Positions 1 through 8,055 of a stretch of 55,917 nucleotides of DNA are shown here, piece after piece. The stretch comes from Christensenella sp. UBA7703. Lineage in GTDB: Bacteria > Bacillota > Clostridia > Christensenellales > CAG-138. The number at the start of each line of letters is the position of its first letter. The stretch's first letter is position 1. Both the position numbers and the translations under genes were made by a program. The notes under the pieces were generated by a model. That model saw only the letters and a list, made by a program, of their open reading frames with translations, had not been told where the DNA came from and searched no databases. The stretch lies in NCBI GenBank assembly GCA_002482505.1, contig DLGD01000006.1, forward strand, positions 1 through 55,917, read 5' to 3'.

Positions 1-65
1 CTAACTTTAGGGGTGCAGTTCAAATCGGCGAACGGTTTTTCGTTGTAAAATGATGAATAAAAAAA

Positions 66-1010
66 TCAAATCATCAGTTGGTTTCGCTGGCGCACCCAGC
101 GCACCGCGCCATCCACCGGAGGGCGGTCATTGACGCGCAGGGTGTAGTATTTGCCTTTGCGGCGGAAGAGTTCGTATTCGATCATTCTGCGATAGGCGGG
201 CGGCGCAACGGCTGCCATGATCGAACCGGAGAGCGCGACCAGAACCGTTGGTTTGAGCGCAAGCGCGTCGGTTACGGCGACGATGCAATCCGCGGCGTGG
301 CTAGCAGCCAGCGCGGCATAACGAAGCGCAAGCTCGTCTCCCGTCTCCACGGCGGTGAAAAACAGGCCGATGAGCTGTCGCGCCGATTCTTCATTTTGAA
401 TGCGTGCGGCGGAGGCCAAGAACGCTTCCGGCGTTCGCACGTCAAGCAGAGTAAAATATGCATCTTTGAGCGTGGTGTACGGTTTGCCGAAAAACAGATG
501 CTGATATACACTGCGGTAAACAAATGCCGCGATGTCAAACCCGCCGCCGGTATCCCCGCTGAGCACGCCGATTCCACCGAACTGCGTGCGCTTGCCTTCG
601 GCATTCATGCCCGCGCAGGTTACGCCGGAGCCCGCGGAATAACAGATGCCAACACCGTTTTCAATGCCCGCCATCACGCCGAGATAGCCGTCGTTGCAAA
701 CGAAGCTCTGCATGAGCCCGCGCGCGCGCAGCGCCCCCTGAAGAGCAATCGCTTGCTCGTCATAATCCGCGCCCGCAAGCCCGAGCACAGCATCCGCCAC
801 CTGATGGACGGAATAGCCTTGTGCCTCCAGCAACTCTTCGATCTCGCCGATGAGCACATCCGCCGCACCGTCAAACCCGCCGGGCAGCGTTTCATGATTG
901 CTTGCTCCGCCTCTGCGCGCGGCGATGACCGCGCCGGATGCGTTGAGCAGACGGTATTCGGTTTTGGAATTGCCTCCGTCAACAGCCAGATAGCATCGTT
1001 TCTCGTCCAT
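66..1010 (-). CDS. BadF/BadG/BcrA/BcrD-type ATPase, probable N-acetylglucosamine (amino sugar) kinase
   Basis: A 314-residue protein of the ASKHA kinase fold. The N-terminal phosphate-1 loop reads DGGNSKT (residues 11-17), a second glycine-rich phosphate loop follows around GVGICYSAGSG, and an adenosine-type motif VALSGS lies near the C-terminus. Length and motif order match the BadF/NAGK family, cytosolic kinases that phosphorylate N-acetylglucosamine or related sugars; some relatives are activators of 2-hydroxyacyl-CoA dehydratases, but no such genes lie here. It starts 65 bases downstream of the GH4 glycosidase on the same strand, so the two probably form a sugar-salvage operon. The start ATG is preceded by an AAGGGA site at rather long spacing. 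The sugar substrate is inferred only from family. Confidence 0.8.
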   Translation of the reverse strand: MDEKRCYLAVDGGNSKTEYRLLNASGAVIAARRGGASNHETLPGGFDGAADVLIGEIEELLEAQGYSVHQVADAVLGLAGADYDEQAIALQGALRARGLMQSFVCNDGYLGVMAGIENGVGICYSAGSGVTCAGMNAEGKRTQFGGIGVLSGDTGGGFDIAAFVYRSVYQHLFFGKPYTTLKDAYFTLLDVRTPEAFLASAARIQNEESARQLIGLFFTAVETGDELALRYAALAASHAADCIVAVTDALALKPTVLVALSGSIMAAVAPPAYRRMIEYELFRRKGKYYTLRVNDRPPVDGAVRWVRQRNQLMI

Positions 1011-1075
1011 GGCAGCGGTTCCCTTACAGAAGATATAGTTTATTTCGAAAATGAGAATGGATTGACGTTGCGACC

Positions 1076-2368
1076 CTATGATTGCGGAAAAAAGCGGGGA
1101 AGAAGTGAACGGTTTTGCAGGAGCATTTCCTCCAGACAGGGGGTTGCTTTGTCCAAATCGGCCGTGATGGGATTGCAGGCCAGCGCACGCAGTGCGGTTT
1201 GACGATCTCCCGTGATGGCCGCCTGTACGGCTAGCGTTTCATAGGCTTTTACACTGATGAGCAGAGAGCGAAGCGCCTCGCCCGGTGCAACTGTGAGCGG
1301 TACGCGTGTGATCTTGTCTTTTTCGACAAAGCAACTGGTCTCAATGACGCTGTTTTTCGGCAGAAAATCGATCACACCGCGGTTTTGCACATCTACTACA
1401 TGATAGCCGGGTGCAGCGCCGGAAAGAGACGCAATCAATGCGATGGCAGCTTCGGAATACAGATGCCCGCCGCGCTCCGCCAGCATGGACGGAACGGTAC
1501 GATTTCTCTCGTCCGCATAATAGGAAAGCAGGCGGGTTTCGATATCGACGCAGGCCTCTCCGCGGGTTTGCGCGGCAGCCTGCAACTCCTGGAGCTTACG
1601 TTCGCGATAATAGAAATATTGCAGATAGTCGTTGGGGATTGCATTCAACAATTCGATGATCGGGCGATAATTTTGAATCCAGCTGTCCTGCTCCGCTGCC
1701 TGAGCGAGCATGCGCGAATCCAGCATCTGCGGCAAAACGTTTGTTCCGCCAACATGCACCGCCGTAATTGCGCCGCAGTGGTTGAGCGAAGCGGTCTCAA
1801 GCCGCACCTGTTCCATCGGCAATCGGAGCAGCTTTGCAATACGCTCCTGTGCGCCGATGGGAAGATTACATAAACCGACCGCTTTGATCGGTGTGTTGTT
1901 GAGCAAGTATTCCGTAACGATGCCGGAGGGGTTGGAGAAGTTGACCAGCCAGGCAGCGGGGGCATAGCGCTCGATTGCGGCGGCGATGTTGCCCATCTGC
2001 GGAATTGTGCGCAGTGCGTTGGTAAAGCCGCCGATGCCTGTCGTCTCCTGCCCGATGAGTCCGAAACCAAGGGGAATCTTTTCATCCCGAATGCGCGCTT
2101 CGAGCCTGCCCGCGCGAATCTGTGCAACGACGAAATCAGCGCCATCCAGCGCGCGGGAGAGATCCATCGTGCGTGTGATGCGGGGTTCCAGACCGTTTTC
2201 GAGCAGTACGCGCTCGCAAAACTCGCCTACGATATTCAGCCGGGATTCGTCGATGTCACTCAGGCGCAGTTCGTCGAGCGGCAGACTATCTTTGCGGCGG
2301 ATCAGCCCTTGCATCAACTCCGGGCAATAGGTGCTGCCTGCGCCGATGATTGCTAACTTGATTCCCAT
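1076..2368 (-). CDS. Glycoside hydrolase family 4, 6-phospho-beta-glucosidase-like
   Basis: A 430-residue GH4 enzyme. GH4 members hydrolyse phosphorylated glycosides with NAD+ and a divalent metal through a redox-elimination mechanism in the cytosol. Visible landmarks are the Rossmann loop GAGST (residues 9-13), NFSNPSG (143-149), the metal/substrate segment CNLP (167-170) and an Asn-His pair at 196-197. The open frame extends 62 residues further upstream, but the ATG at 2368 has an AGGAGG site just before it and the family starts with exactly this Rossmann strand, so I chose it. The neighbouring kinase gene suggests the pair releases and phosphorylates sugars. A PTS or transporter is not in the window, so the true substrate is open; a 6-phospho-alpha-glucosidase is possible. 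Confidence 0.85.
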   Translation of the reverse strand: MGIKLAIIGAGSTYCPELMQGLIRRKDSLPLDELRLSDIDESRLNIVGEFCERVLLENGLEPRITRTMDLSRALDGADFVVAQIRAGRLEARIRDEKIPLGFGLIGQETTGIGGFTNALRTIPQMGNIAAAIERYAPAAWLVNFSNPSGIVTEYLLNNTPIKAVGLCNLPIGAQERIAKLLRLPMEQVRLETASLNHCGAITAVHVGGTNVLPQMLDSRMLAQAAEQDSWIQNYRPIIELLNAIPNDYLQYFYYRERKLQELQAAAQTRGEACVDIETRLLSYYADERNRTVPSMLAERGGHLYSEAAIALIASLSGAAPGYHVVDVQNRGVIDFLPKNSVIETSCFVEKDKITRVPLTVAPGEALRSLLISVKAYETLAVQAAITGDRQTALRALACNPITADLDKATPCLEEMLLQNRSLLPRFFPQS

Positions 2369-2568
2369 TTGCCGCCTCCTGAATCTCAAAAAAAGAACGA
2401 TGTGCAGATAAAAATTGAAACAAATCAAATGTGCCGACGGGTGCATCAGCGCGATGATTAGTATATCACAGTTCATTTTTCGGTTGCTATCATTACTTTG
2501 TAAAATAATCAGTTTTTTGCAAAGAAATGTGCTTTTGTAACAAAATCCTGCCAACTATGCCGGAAAGG

Positions 2569-2707
2569 GTCTGTTGCAAGCGCGATTGCCGTGGACGGAG
2601 TAACCAACTCCGATGTTATGCGCGCGAGCTGGGCCCGCAGAAAAGCCAAACGATTTTTTCGAATAATTGCATTGAATTTTCATGGCTCATCCTGTTATAC
2701 TAGAAAA
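2569..2707 (+). promoter_or_regulatory. Promoter-like TTGAAT-18-TATACT and upstream hairpin
   Basis: TTGAAT at 2672-2677 and TATACT at 2696-2701 are separated by 18 bases, a good sigma-A arrangement reading rightward. It lies in a long gene-free stretch and points at the structured region 2708-2935. Upstream, CGGAGT/ACTCCG around 2597-2613 forms a small hairpin of unknown role. No gene start follows within 600 bases, so the transcript would be non-coding or a very long leader. Confidence 0.5.
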
Positions 2708-2935
2708 CAATGTAACACTTTTTCAACATGAAATGTTATGTCATGATTGCAAACAACGATGCATGGCAAACGTTGCCGCGCGATTTTGTGCGGTACCACA
2801 CCTCGCGTCCCGCAAACGGGGCGATCTCGTGTGATAAAGGGAACTATTCAAGGTTCACACACGTATCGAAAAATACATTACTTGTATAGATGACATATCG
2901 ATTCGGCGAAGCGGAGAAAAGCCGAGCTTGATTTT
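2708..2935 (+). ncRNA. Candidate structured non-coding RNA (unidentified)
   Basis: This stretch of the 2369-3310 gene-free interval begins just after a good promoter and ends at a hairpin (TCGGC/GCCGA around 2905-2925) followed by TTTTT. Between them several helices can be drawn: AACAT/ATGTT near 2724-2736, GGCAA/TTGCC near 2765-2777, CGTCCCG/CGGGGCG with a CAAA loop near 2806-2823, CGTGTG/CACACG around 2828-2862 and ATACA/TGTAT near 2873-2887. No open frame with a ribosome binding site is seen. It does not match RNase P, SRP RNA or tmRNA as I know them. Existence and ends are inference; only the sequence elements are observed. Confidence 0.35.
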
Positions 2936-3247
2936 TGTACTCTTACAACGAAAACGATTGCGAAGAAATCTTTGAAAAACGCGCAATCTGCGTTGAATCA
3001 CTTCGGTAGAAAACAGTACTATTTTGTCGGAATAGCGACAAACGTAACTTTCATTTAAAAGCGGTTGTGTTGCATATTAAACGGAAAAACGCCATGATTG
3101 TACAAGAATCTGTAAAAAAGTTTTCAAGAAACTTTATTCTGGCTCTTTTCTTCTGTCCAGAAGTATAGTAGAATAAGTTGTACGGTTCTTCCGAGTACCA
3201 GTGAGGACAGAGCCGCAGGCGCATGGACTTTGCCTTGCGCAATCTAA

Positions 3248-3279
3248 GTGGCAGCTTTAATTCACTCAAAAGCAGCCAC
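3248..3279 (+). promoter_or_regulatory. Interrupted palindrome before the HTH gene
   Basis: GTGGC-A-GCTTT (3248-3258) pairs with AAAGC-A-GCCAC (3269-3279) around a 10-base spacer, with one A/A mismatch. It sits about 30 bases upstream of the regulator start and ends shortly before its GGAGG site. It could be an operator for the HTH protein or an mRNA hairpin controlling its translation. A TATAGT/TAGAAT pair near 3164-3173 is a possible -10 region upstream. Confidence 0.4.
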
Positions 3280-3310
3280 TGTTAACATCAGTTGGAGGAG
3301 AGAGAACAAA

Positions 3311-3646
3311 ATGGACATTGGAGCAAGCATCAAAAGACTTCGCAAGTCCCACGGCGAAACGCAGCAGCAGCTGGGTGAATCTGTAGGCGTCGTACAGCAA
3401 TCCGTCGCCGCGTGGGAATCCAACCGTTGTATGCCAGACATCGCATCCCTCGTGGCGATTGCAACGCACTACAACACATCGACCGACAGCATTCTAGGAT
3501 TGACCGAGGAGCCGAGCTATCTGTTCGACACGGAAGGCATGCAGTCGTACCGTAACGACGTTGCTCTTGCCGACCGCCTGCCGAGCGAGATTCGCGAAGG
3601 CGTGCTGGCGCTGATCCGCCTCGAGCGCGTCAAATACGGCCGCTGA
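3311..3646 (+). CDS. Cro/CI-type helix-turn-helix transcriptional regulator
   Basis: A 111-residue protein with an XRE-type HTH in residues about 5-60: a first helix beginning IGASIKRLRK, the turn segment around QLGESVGVVQQSVAAWE and the typical tail ALAxxYN-like ATHYNTSTDSILGL. The remaining 45 residues have no recognised domain. The start ATG at 3311 has a TTGGAGGAG site; the frame extends further upstream without one. This is a DNA-binding regulator, probably dimeric. It stands alone between a gene-free region and a GntR regulator, so the target is unknown; a hairpin directly upstream may be its operator. Confidence 0.85.
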   Translation: MDIGASIKRLRKSHGETQQQLGESVGVVQQSVAAWESNRCMPDIASLVAIATHYNTSTDSILGLTEEPSYLFDTEGMQSYRNDVALADRLPSEIREGVLALIRLERVKYGR

Positions 3647-3893
3647 GAAAGATTGACCTCCGCCGGCCCGGGGGAGGAAACGAACAAAACAGCACATATT
3701 TTCCACGACGATTGAACAGGAAACAGACCAAAGCAGAACTGCCGCTCCTGGCAGACTCAAAAAGGTTTGCTTCCTGTTTCTGTTTCGCTGGTGACACAAG
3801 ACAGGGGGCGCCGCCCTGACGCGCCATATAATATGGAAGTATACCGTTTCTAAAAAGCAAGCATTGCATACACACATACATTATGCAAAAGGG
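3647..3893. other. Intergenic region with nested inverted repeats
   Basis: No gene is supported here. CTGCC/GGCAG forms a small hairpin near 3740-3757, flanked by GAAACAG (near 3720) and CTGTTTC (near 3776), so the whole can fold as a long imperfect stem. Further right TTGCATA (3864-3870) and TATGCAA (3882-3888) form an inverted repeat next to the GntR promoter. Confidence 0.4.
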
Positions 3894-3922
3894 TTGCATC
3901 GCGCAATTTGATCATATATAAT
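3864..3922 (+). promoter_or_regulatory. Promoter of the GntR gene with TTGCATA operator-like repeats
   Basis: TTGCAT (3894-3899) and TATAAT (3917-3922) are 17 bases apart, a near-consensus sigma-A promoter. Immediately upstream, TTGCATA (3864-3870) and TATGCAA (3882-3888) form an inverted repeat whose core recurs in the -35 box itself. Such an array overlapping the promoter is what an autoregulating GntR-family repressor would use. Regulation is inferred; the repeats are seen. Confidence 0.65.
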
Positions 3923-3972
3923 GCTCATAGACCGTTTCTTGTGTTCAACTCTCAATCTTTATGAGGTGAATT

Positions 3973-4644
3973 ATGGATTACAAAGCCATAGCAGAGCAGG
4001 TGGGGCCGCGCGTCGGCGCTACGCAGGAGTGGATTTTTCACGTTCTGCGGGAGGGCATCATCAGCGGCAAACTGCCGGGCGGCATGCAGCTCAAACAGGA
4101 CGAAATTTCTGCGGCCCTCAACGTCAGCCACATTCCCGTTCGTGAGGCGCTTCGCCGACTCGAGGCACAGGGCCTCGTTCGCATCCATGCAAACCGCGGC
4201 GCGGCGGTGACCGAACTCACTCGCAGCGAACTGCTGGATATGATGGAAGTGCGCGCAACGCTCTCCGTCATGATGATGCGAAACAGCGCGCCTATGCTGA
4301 CGCGGGCGGACTTTATCGCCCTGGAAGACATTGTCCGCCAGCAGCGCGAGGCTTCGGTGGAGGATATCGTCCGCTCCGAAGAGCTCAACTACAAGTTCCA
4401 CGAGATACTGACATCCCACGCGAAGAACTCTATGGCAAACTTCCTCCTCGAGCTCGTACATGCAAACATCGACCGCTATCTGCGCGCAAGCTTTTACGGC
4501 ACGCCGCAAACGCGCGAAGTCTCGATCAATGAGCACGAGATGATTTTGCAGACCTGCCGCGAGGGAGACTTTGAGAGCGCATGCAACCTGCTGCGCGACC
4601 ATATCCTCAACGCCAAACAATTTATCCCGAACTCGATGAAGTAA
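3973..4644 (+). CDS. GntR-family transcriptional regulator, FadR/FCD subfamily
   Basis: A 223-residue regulator. The N-terminal winged helix (about residues 15-80) includes the segment VSHIPVREALRRLEAQGLV and RGAAVTEL typical of GntR proteins, and the C-terminal ~140 residues are the all-helical FCD ligand domain. FCD regulators bind small organic acids or sugars, often with a metal held by Asp/His residues, and repress nearby operons. The start follows an AGGTGA site. It has its own strong promoter and a clean terminator just after the gene, so it is monocistronic; its regulon is not visible from context. Confidence 0.88.
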   Translation: MDYKAIAEQVGPRVGATQEWIFHVLREGIISGKLPGGMQLKQDEISAALNVSHIPVREALRRLEAQGLVRIHANRGAAVTELTRSELLDMMEVRATLSVMMMRNSAPMLTRADFIALEDIVRQQREASVEDIVRSEELNYKFHEILTSHAKNSMANFLLELVHANIDRYLRASFYGTPQTREVSINEHEMILQTCREGDFESACNLLRDHILNAKQFIPNSMK

Positions 4645-4664
4645 TTCATTACGCGCGAACAAAA

Positions 4665-4693
4665 AGCAGGCTCAAGCGAGCCTGCTCTTTTTT
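4665..4693 (+). terminator. Rho-independent terminator after the GntR regulator
   Basis: AGCAGGCTC (4665-4673) pairs perfectly with GAGCCTGCT (4678-4686) around an AAGC loop, followed by C and six T. Confidence 0.9.
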
Positions 4694-4815
4694 GCGATCG
4701 ATTTGCCGGAATCTTTGGTAGAGCAGAATGCGTTATATATAAGGAAGAAAATTTTTAGAATCAAAACGGTACGTATCTATTCGCGAACAGAAGAAAGAAG
4801 ACATCAGAATAGTTA

Positions 4816-4844
4816 TTGTGCGCTGCGAAAAAGTGTGATATACT
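4816..4844 (+). promoter_or_regulatory. Upstream promoter of the ribosomal protein operon (P1)
   Basis: TTGTGC (4816-4821) and TATACT (4839-4844) lie 17 bases apart. It would start transcription near 4851, giving a leader of about 450 bases before rpsJ. The region 4694-5299 holds no convincing gene; a small open frame there lacks a ribosome binding site and homology I recognise. Confidence 0.55.
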
Positions 4845-5019
4845 CTCCGCGCGGCAAAAAACGCAAAAAACGGTGGATTTCACAAAATCGGACGCAAAAT
4901 TGCGCTAAACCGCTGATATTCCAATCCAGGCGAGATTCCGCCCAAATGCGGGAAAAACAGGCAGGATGATCTGTCCCAGAGCCACCTCAAAATTGTTGCC
5001 GGAATTCTAAAAATTCTTC

Positions 5020-5048
5020 TTGCAATCCATGTGTCAACCGTGTAAAAT
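5020..5048 (+). promoter_or_regulatory. Proximal promoter of the ribosomal protein operon (P2)
   Basis: TTGCAA (5020-5025) and TAAAAT (5043-5048) with exactly 17 bases between them form a strong sigma-A promoter, about 245 bases before the rpsJ start. Confidence 0.7.
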
Positions 5049-5054
5049 AAATCT

Positions 5055-5299
5055 GTTCGCGCCGCAAAGGCAATGTTTTTGCGCGTGGAAGGGATGAACG
5101 GGAGGTTGCCGGCTCTGCCATCCGGGTAATTCTCGCTCAGACCCAACGTCCACAAAACGGGCGAAGGGTGAGTCCGCGAAGCAATTCGTGTAAGTCCCGA
5201 ACGAGTATAGCGCACAGCCGAAAGGCTGGGCCTGCCTTATGAAGAAGGAAACACACGGCTTTGTGTACCGCCCCTATTACGAAGGAGGATATCAATAAT
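5055..5299 (+). promoter_or_regulatory. Long 5' leader of the S10 operon
   Basis: About 245 bases of leader with no open frame of note. A CAGCC-GAAA-GGCTG hairpin with a GNRA loop sits at 5215-5228 and ACACA/TGTGT (near 5252-5267) forms a second hairpin close to the rpsJ site GAAGGAGG. Leaders of S10 operons in other bacteria bind a ribosomal protein for feedback control; whether L4 or another protein acts here cannot be told from the sequence. Confidence 0.45.
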
Positions 5300-5605
5300 A
5301 TGGCAAACAGAATTCGTATCAAGCTCAAGGCGTATGAAAGCTCTCTGATCGACCAGAGCGCAGAGAAGATTGTCGAAACCGCCAAGAGAACCGGCGCGCA
5401 GGTCAGTGGCCCGATCCCCCTGCCCACGGAAACGGAAATCGTTACCATTCTGCGTGCAACCCACAAGTATAAGGATTCCCGTGAACAATTCGAGATGCGC
5501 ACACACAAGCGCCTGATCGACATTCTCCAGCCGTCTTCCAAGACCGTTGACGCGCTGATGAAGCTTGATCTCCCCGCTGGTGTTGACATCGAGATCAAAC
5601 TGTAA
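5300..5605 (+). CDS. rpsJ: 30S ribosomal protein S10
   Basis: A 101-residue protein matching S10 throughout, from IRIKLKAYESSLIDQSA at the N-terminus to the LDLPAGVDIEIKL end. S10 sits in the head of the small subunit and, as NusE, also serves in antitermination complexes. The frame is open 13 codons further upstream, but the ATG at 5300 has a GAAGGAGG site and gives the canonical length. It is the first gene of the long ribosomal operon and follows a leader with two promoters. Confidence 0.98.
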   Translation: MANRIRIKLKAYESSLIDQSAEKIVETAKRTGAQVSGPIPLPTETEIVTILRATHKYKDSREQFEMRTHKRLIDILQPSSKTVDALMKLDLPAGVDIEIKL

Positions 5606-5621
5606 CCAATCGGAGGTAAAC

Positions 5622-6248
5622 ATGAAGAAAGCCATTTTGGGCAAAAAGATCGGTATGACGCAGATGTTCCGAGCTGACGGTACCATGATCCCCGTGACAG
5701 TCATCGAAGCCGGTCCCTGCCCCGTCATCCAAAAGAAGACCGTCGGGACGGACGGATACGAAGCTGTTCAGGTAGGCTTTGGTGAGATGCGTGAAAAGCT
5801 CTCCAACAAGCCGAGAACGGGGCATTTTGCCAAAGCGGGCGTGAAACCCCTCCGTTATATGAGAGAGTTCAAGCTCGACGACGCAACCAGCTACCAGGTC
5901 GGCCAGGTCATCAAAGCGGACATGTTCGCTGAAGGCGACAAGATCGACGTGCGCGGCGTGAGCAAAGGTAAGGGCTTCCAGGGCGTTATCAAGCGCTGGA
6001 ACCAGAACCGCGGCAAGATGACGCACGGTTCGCACTATCACCGTGGCGTAGGCTCCATGAGCGCAAACTCGAGCCCGTCCCGCGTGTTCAAGCACAAGAA
6101 CCTTCCCGGCCATATGGGCAACGAAACCGTCACCGTGCAGAACCTTGAGGTTGTGCGCGTGGATGCAGAGCGTAACCTGCTGCTCGTCAAGGGCGCGGTT
6201 CCCGGCCCGAAGGGCGGCCTCGTTTCCGTAACGAGCACCGTGAAGTAA
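5622..6248 (+). CDS. rplC: 50S ribosomal protein L3
   Basis: A 208-residue L3, beginning with the conserved KKAILGKKIGMTQMF and containing the loop rich in Gly, His and Arg (SKGKGFQGVIKRWN, then HGSHYHRGVGSM) that reaches the peptidyl transferase centre. L3 is a primary assembly protein of the large subunit. The start at 5622 has an excellent CGGAGG site, 16 bases after rpsJ; an upstream in-frame ATG inside rpsJ is ignored. Confidence 0.98.
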   Translation: MKKAILGKKIGMTQMFRADGTMIPVTVIEAGPCPVIQKKTVGTDGYEAVQVGFGEMREKLSNKPRTGHFAKAGVKPLRYMREFKLDDATSYQVGQVIKADMFAEGDKIDVRGVSKGKGFQGVIKRWNQNRGKMTHGSHYHRGVGSMSANSSPSRVFKHKNLPGHMGNETVTVQNLEVVRVDAERNLLLVKGAVPGPKGGLVSVTSTVK

Positions 6249-6262
6249 GGAGGAGCAAGAGA

Positions 6263-6883
6263 ATGCCTAAAGTAGCAATTGTCGATATCACCGGCAAGAA
6301 GGTCGGCGAATACGAGCTCTCCGAAAACACTTTTGGACAGCCTGTCAATCAATTCGTTCTCCACGAGGTCGTCAGAGCACACCTCGCAAACTGCCGTCAG
6401 GGCACGCAGAGCGCCCTGACCCGCGCGGAAGTTTCCGGCGGCGGCATCAAGCCCTGGCGTCAAAAGGGCACCGGTCGTGCCCGTCAGGGATCCACCCGTT
6501 CGCCCCAGTGGCGTCACGGCGGTGTGGTGTTCGCGCCCAAACCCCGCGACTACAGCATCCGCGTCAACAAGAAAGTGAAGCGCGTCGCAATGAAGAGCGC
6601 GCTCTCCGGCAAGGTTCTCGATAACGAACTCGTCCTCTTCAACGAGCTGAACCTCAAGGCTGCCAAGACCAAAGAGATGATCAAGGTTCTCGAAGCCATC
6701 AAGGCGGAGCAGGCCCTCATCGTCCTGCCGGAACCCAACGAAACCGTGGAGCGCGCTGCGCGCAACATCCCCGGAATCAAGACCACGCTGGTCGGCACCC
6801 TGAGCGCGTACGAGATTCTCAAGTACAAGATGCTGATCCTCACCGAGGAGTCGGCCAAGAAGATCGAGGAGGTGTACGCATAA
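6263..6883 (+). CDS. rplD: 50S ribosomal protein L4
   Basis: A 206-residue L4. The long basic loop that lines the exit tunnel is recognisable (KPWRQKGTGRARQGSTRSP, about residues 70-90). In several bacteria L4 is also the feedback regulator of its own operon. AGGAGG precedes the ATG, and the stop codon overlaps the rplW start by one base (TAATG), implying translational coupling. Confidence 0.98.
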   Translation: MPKVAIVDITGKKVGEYELSENTFGQPVNQFVLHEVVRAHLANCRQGTQSALTRAEVSGGGIKPWRQKGTGRARQGSTRSPQWRHGGVVFAPKPRDYSIRVNKKVKRVAMKSALSGKVLDNELVLFNELNLKAAKTKEMIKVLEAIKAEQALIVLPEPNETVERAARNIPGIKTTLVGTLSAYEILKYKMLILTEESAKKIEEVYA

Positions 6884-7179
6884 TGAAGAGCGCCTATGAC
6901 ATCATCAAAAAGCCGGTTCTGACCGAAAAGAGTTACGATCAGTTCTCGAGCAAGACTTATACGTTTGAAGTAGACAAATCTGCCAACAAGATCGAGATCA
7001 AGAAGGCAGTGGAAGAGATCTTCGACGTCGAAGTGGAAAGCGTGCATACCATTAACCGCGACGGCAAAGTGCGCCGCCAGGGCAATTCTTCCGGCCGCAC
7101 GCCGAGCAGCAAAAAGGCCTATGTGAAGCTCAAGGAGAACTCCAAAGGCATCGAGTTCTTCGACAGCATCTCGCAGTAA
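6883..7179 (+). CDS. rplW: 50S ribosomal protein L23
   Basis: A 98-residue L23 with the opening IIKKPVLTEKSY and the typical acidic-basic core (FEVDKSANKIEIKKAVEEIF). L23 lies at the exit of the nascent-chain tunnel and is the docking site for trigger factor and SRP. It starts within the stop codon of rplD, so its translation is coupled to L4. Confidence 0.97.
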   Translation: MKSAYDIIKKPVLTEKSYDQFSSKTYTFEVDKSANKIEIKKAVEEIFDVEVESVHTINRDGKVRRQGNSSGRTPSSKKAYVKLKENSKGIEFFDSISQ

Positions 7180-7193
7180 GGGGAGGACGAACC

Positions 7194-8033
7194 ATGGGTA
7201 TCCGTAAAATCAACCCGATCACGCCGGGCCAGCGCTTCATGACGGTTTCTTCTTTTGAAGAAATCACCAAGAAGACGCCGGAACGTTCGCTGGTCGAAGA
7301 TAAGAAAAAGAACGCCGGCCGCAACGTCACCGGCAAGATCACCGTCCGCCATCAGGGCGGCGGCGCGCGCCAGAAGTACCGCATCATCGACTTCAAGCGC
7401 AACAAGGACAACGTCCCTGCGAAGGTCTTCTCGGTTGAGTATGACCCGAACCGTTCGGCGAACATTGCGTTGCTCCATTACCTCGATGGCGAGAAGCGCT
7501 ACATCATCGCCCCGCTTGGCCTCAAGGTCGGCGACATGATCGTTTCCGGCGAGAGCGCCGACATCAAGGTCGGCAACGCGCTCCCGATCGCGAACATCCC
7601 CGTCGGTACGATGATTCACTGCATCGAGCTCAAACCCGGCAAGGGCGCGCAGCTCGTGCGCTCTGCGGGCAACGCGGCGCAGCTGATGGCAAAAGAAGGC
7701 GCATATGCGCAGGTTCGTCTGCCCAGCGGTGAAGTCCGCCTGATCCCGATGAACGCGAAAGCCACCATTGGCCAGGTTGGCAACATCGACCACGCCAACA
7801 TCCAGATCGGTAAAGCAGGCCGCAAGCGTCACATGGGCGTCCGCCCGACGGTCCGCGGCAGCGTCATGAACCCCTGCGACCACCCGCACGGCGGCGGCGA
7901 AGGCAAGAGCCCGATCGGCAAGCCCGGCCCGGTCACCCCGTGGGGCAAGCCCGCTCTTGGTTACAAGACGCGCAAGCATAAGAACCCGACCAACAAGTAC
8001 ATCGTGCGCCGCGGCAACAGCAGCGGTAAGTAA
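7194..8033 (+). CDS. rplB: 50S ribosomal protein L2
   Basis: A 279-residue L2 of normal length. Conserved features include GRNVTGKITVRHQGGGARQ near the N-terminus and the C-terminal segment VMNPCDHPHGGGEGKSPIG, with the His thought to be needed for peptidyl transferase activity. L2 bridges the subunits and is essential for their association. A GGGGAGG site lies before the ATG. Confidence 0.98.
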   Translation: MGIRKINPITPGQRFMTVSSFEEITKKTPERSLVEDKKKNAGRNVTGKITVRHQGGGARQKYRIIDFKRNKDNVPAKVFSVEYDPNRSANIALLHYLDGEKRYIIAPLGLKVGDMIVSGESADIKVGNALPIANIPVGTMIHCIELKPGKGAQLVRSAGNAAQLMAKEGAYAQVRLPSGEVRLIPMNAKATIGQVGNIDHANIQIGKAGRKRHMGVRPTVRGSVMNPCDHPHGGGEGKSPIGKPGPVTPWGKPALGYKTRKHKNPTNKYIVRRGNSSGK

Positions 8034-8055
8034 GGGAAGAGGAAGGAGATAAACA

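Noticed and set aside
78..1202. Plus-strand frame of 374 codons opposite the sugar kinase
   Set aside because: Antisense shadow of the BadF/NAGK gene, whose motifs are clear.
4703..4969. Small open frame upstream of the S10 operon
   Set aside because: It overlaps the upstream promoter, lacks a ribosome site and reads as low-similarity basic sequence.
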